From the NCBI RefSeq assembly GCF_014773485.1, contig NZ_JACXBP010000007.1, positions 248,001-312,000 of the forward strand: DNA of 64,000 bases, read 5' to 3'. The position numbers and the translations under genes were made by a program. Below the pieces are notes generated by a model. The model saw nothing but the letters and a program-made list of their open reading frames with translations. It made no database searches and was not told where the DNA came from. How positions within the stretch are numbered: the first letter of the stretch is position 1; each line of letters starts with the position of its first letter. Positions 63,572-64,000 of this stretch are shown here, piece after piece. Source of the stretch: Erwinia aphidicola (GTDB taxonomy: Bacteria; Pseudomonadota; Gammaproteobacteria; Enterobacterales; Enterobacteriaceae).

Positions 63572-64000
63572 TTACCAAATTGTAAAACCGCCATCGATCA
63601 TCAGATCGGCGCCGGTGATCATGTCGCTACCGTTGCTGGCAAAGAACAGCACGGCAGCGGCGATTTCATCCGTGTAGGCAAAGCGTCCCATTGGAATCAG
63701 TTTCTTCATCGCTTCCCCTTTTTCGCCGCGCCAGGCTTTTTCGCCCATCGGCGTCAGCACTACGGTTGGCGACAGGGTATTCACGTTGATTTTGTGTGGC
63801 GCGAACTCTTTCGCCATCACTTTAGTCATGCCGAGCAGACCGGCTTTTGCCGAGGTGTAGGCCACATGGTTATCGATAGCGATCGACGCCGCCTGTGAAG
63901 CAATATTGATAATCTTGCCGCCGTTACCGGCCTTAACCATGCGTTTTGCCACCGCCTGCGAGCAGAGGAACGGCCCGGTCAGGTTAACCGCCACCTGCTT
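63572..64000 (-). CDS. SDR dehydrogenase, GolD/DthD-like (N-terminus cut by window edge)
   Basis: The C-terminal 142 residues of a short-chain dehydrogenase; the frame runs off the right edge (KQVAVNLTGPFLCSQAVAKRM). YxxxK is in HVAYTSAKAGLLGMTK, and INVNTLSPTVVLTPMGEKAW and MGRFAYTDEIAAAVLFFASNGSDMITGADLMIDGGFTIW resemble GolD/DthD-type polyol dehydrogenases (glycerol, D-threitol). That assignment is from memory of the family. It is 82 nt upstream of the binding-protein gene and probably in the same operon. Confidence 0.8.
   Translation of the reverse strand, partial: KQVAVNLTGPFLCSQAVAKRMVKAGNGGKIINIASQAASIAIDNHVAYTSAKAGLLGMTKVMAKEFAPHKINVNTLSPTVVLTPMGEKAWRGEKGEAMKKLIPMGRFAYTDEIAAAVLFFASNGSDMITGADLMIDGGFTIW

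Overview
The window is chromosomal DNA of a gamma-proteobacterium of the order Enterobacterales. The protein sequences and gene order follow the Escherichia coli suf - ydiIJK - rprA - ppsA/ppsR - aroH - ydiUV - nlpC - btuDEC - ihfA - pheTS - rplT - rpmI - infC - thrS - ydiY - yniABC - ydjMN - katE - osmE - nadE - cho - spy - astEBDAC segment closely. Several genes are added or missing relative to E. coli (hmuSTUV where ydiE sits, no pfkB, an added kduD, an added tetR/MFS pair). Residue-level similarity and lifestyle genes suggest Erwiniaceae (Erwinia/Pantoea-like), but the exact genus cannot be fixed from sequence reading alone. No rRNA, tRNA, CRISPR array, insertion sequence or prophage was seen.

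Layout. 1-3.9 kb: the suf Fe-S operon (sufABCD, leftward, cut at the left edge). 4.2-4.6 kb: an unrecognised gene directly behind a near-perfect Fur box. 4.7-9.6 kb: menI, ydiJ, ydiK. 9.8 kb: the stress sRNA RprA. 10-15 kb: ppsA and its regulator ppsR, diverging, then aroH. 15-18.8 kb: a Fur-controlled haem degradation and uptake operon hmuSTUV with no receptor gene. 18.8-24.8 kb: selO, ydiV, nlpC, btuD, btuE, btuC and a DUF2502 gene. 25-32 kb: the translation cluster ihfA, pheT, pheS, pheM leader, rplT, rpmI, infC, thrS, with the classical attenuator, AUU start and tRNA-like operator still visible. 32-47 kb: ydiY, ydiZ, yniA, yniB, hxpB, kduD, ydjM, tcyP, katE, a DUF6515-like gene, osmE, tetR-MFS, nadE, cho, spy. 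47.5-54 kb: the complete arginine succinyltransferase operon astCADBE with a sigma-54-type promoter. 54-56.7 kb: a 54-codon gene coupled to yneE, and a short inverse autotransporter. 56.8-64 kb: a seven-gene sugar/polyol operon (two SDR dehydrogenases, binding protein, DUF2291 lipoprotein, ATPase, permease, glycerol-kinase-like kinase), cut at the right edge.

How it works together. Iron recurs: suf makes Fe-S clusters under iron or oxidative stress, the 4.2 kb gene and hmuSTUV carry Fur boxes, and ydiJ needs Fe-S. Stress genes (rprA, katE, osmE, spy, SOS-type boxes at ydjM and cho) and nitrogen scavenging (ast) fill much of the rest. The least described parts are the Fur-box gene at 4243-4647, the small gene at 54049-54213, the 63-bp-spaced ATGCAT triplet in the ast control region, and the polyol operon at the right end.
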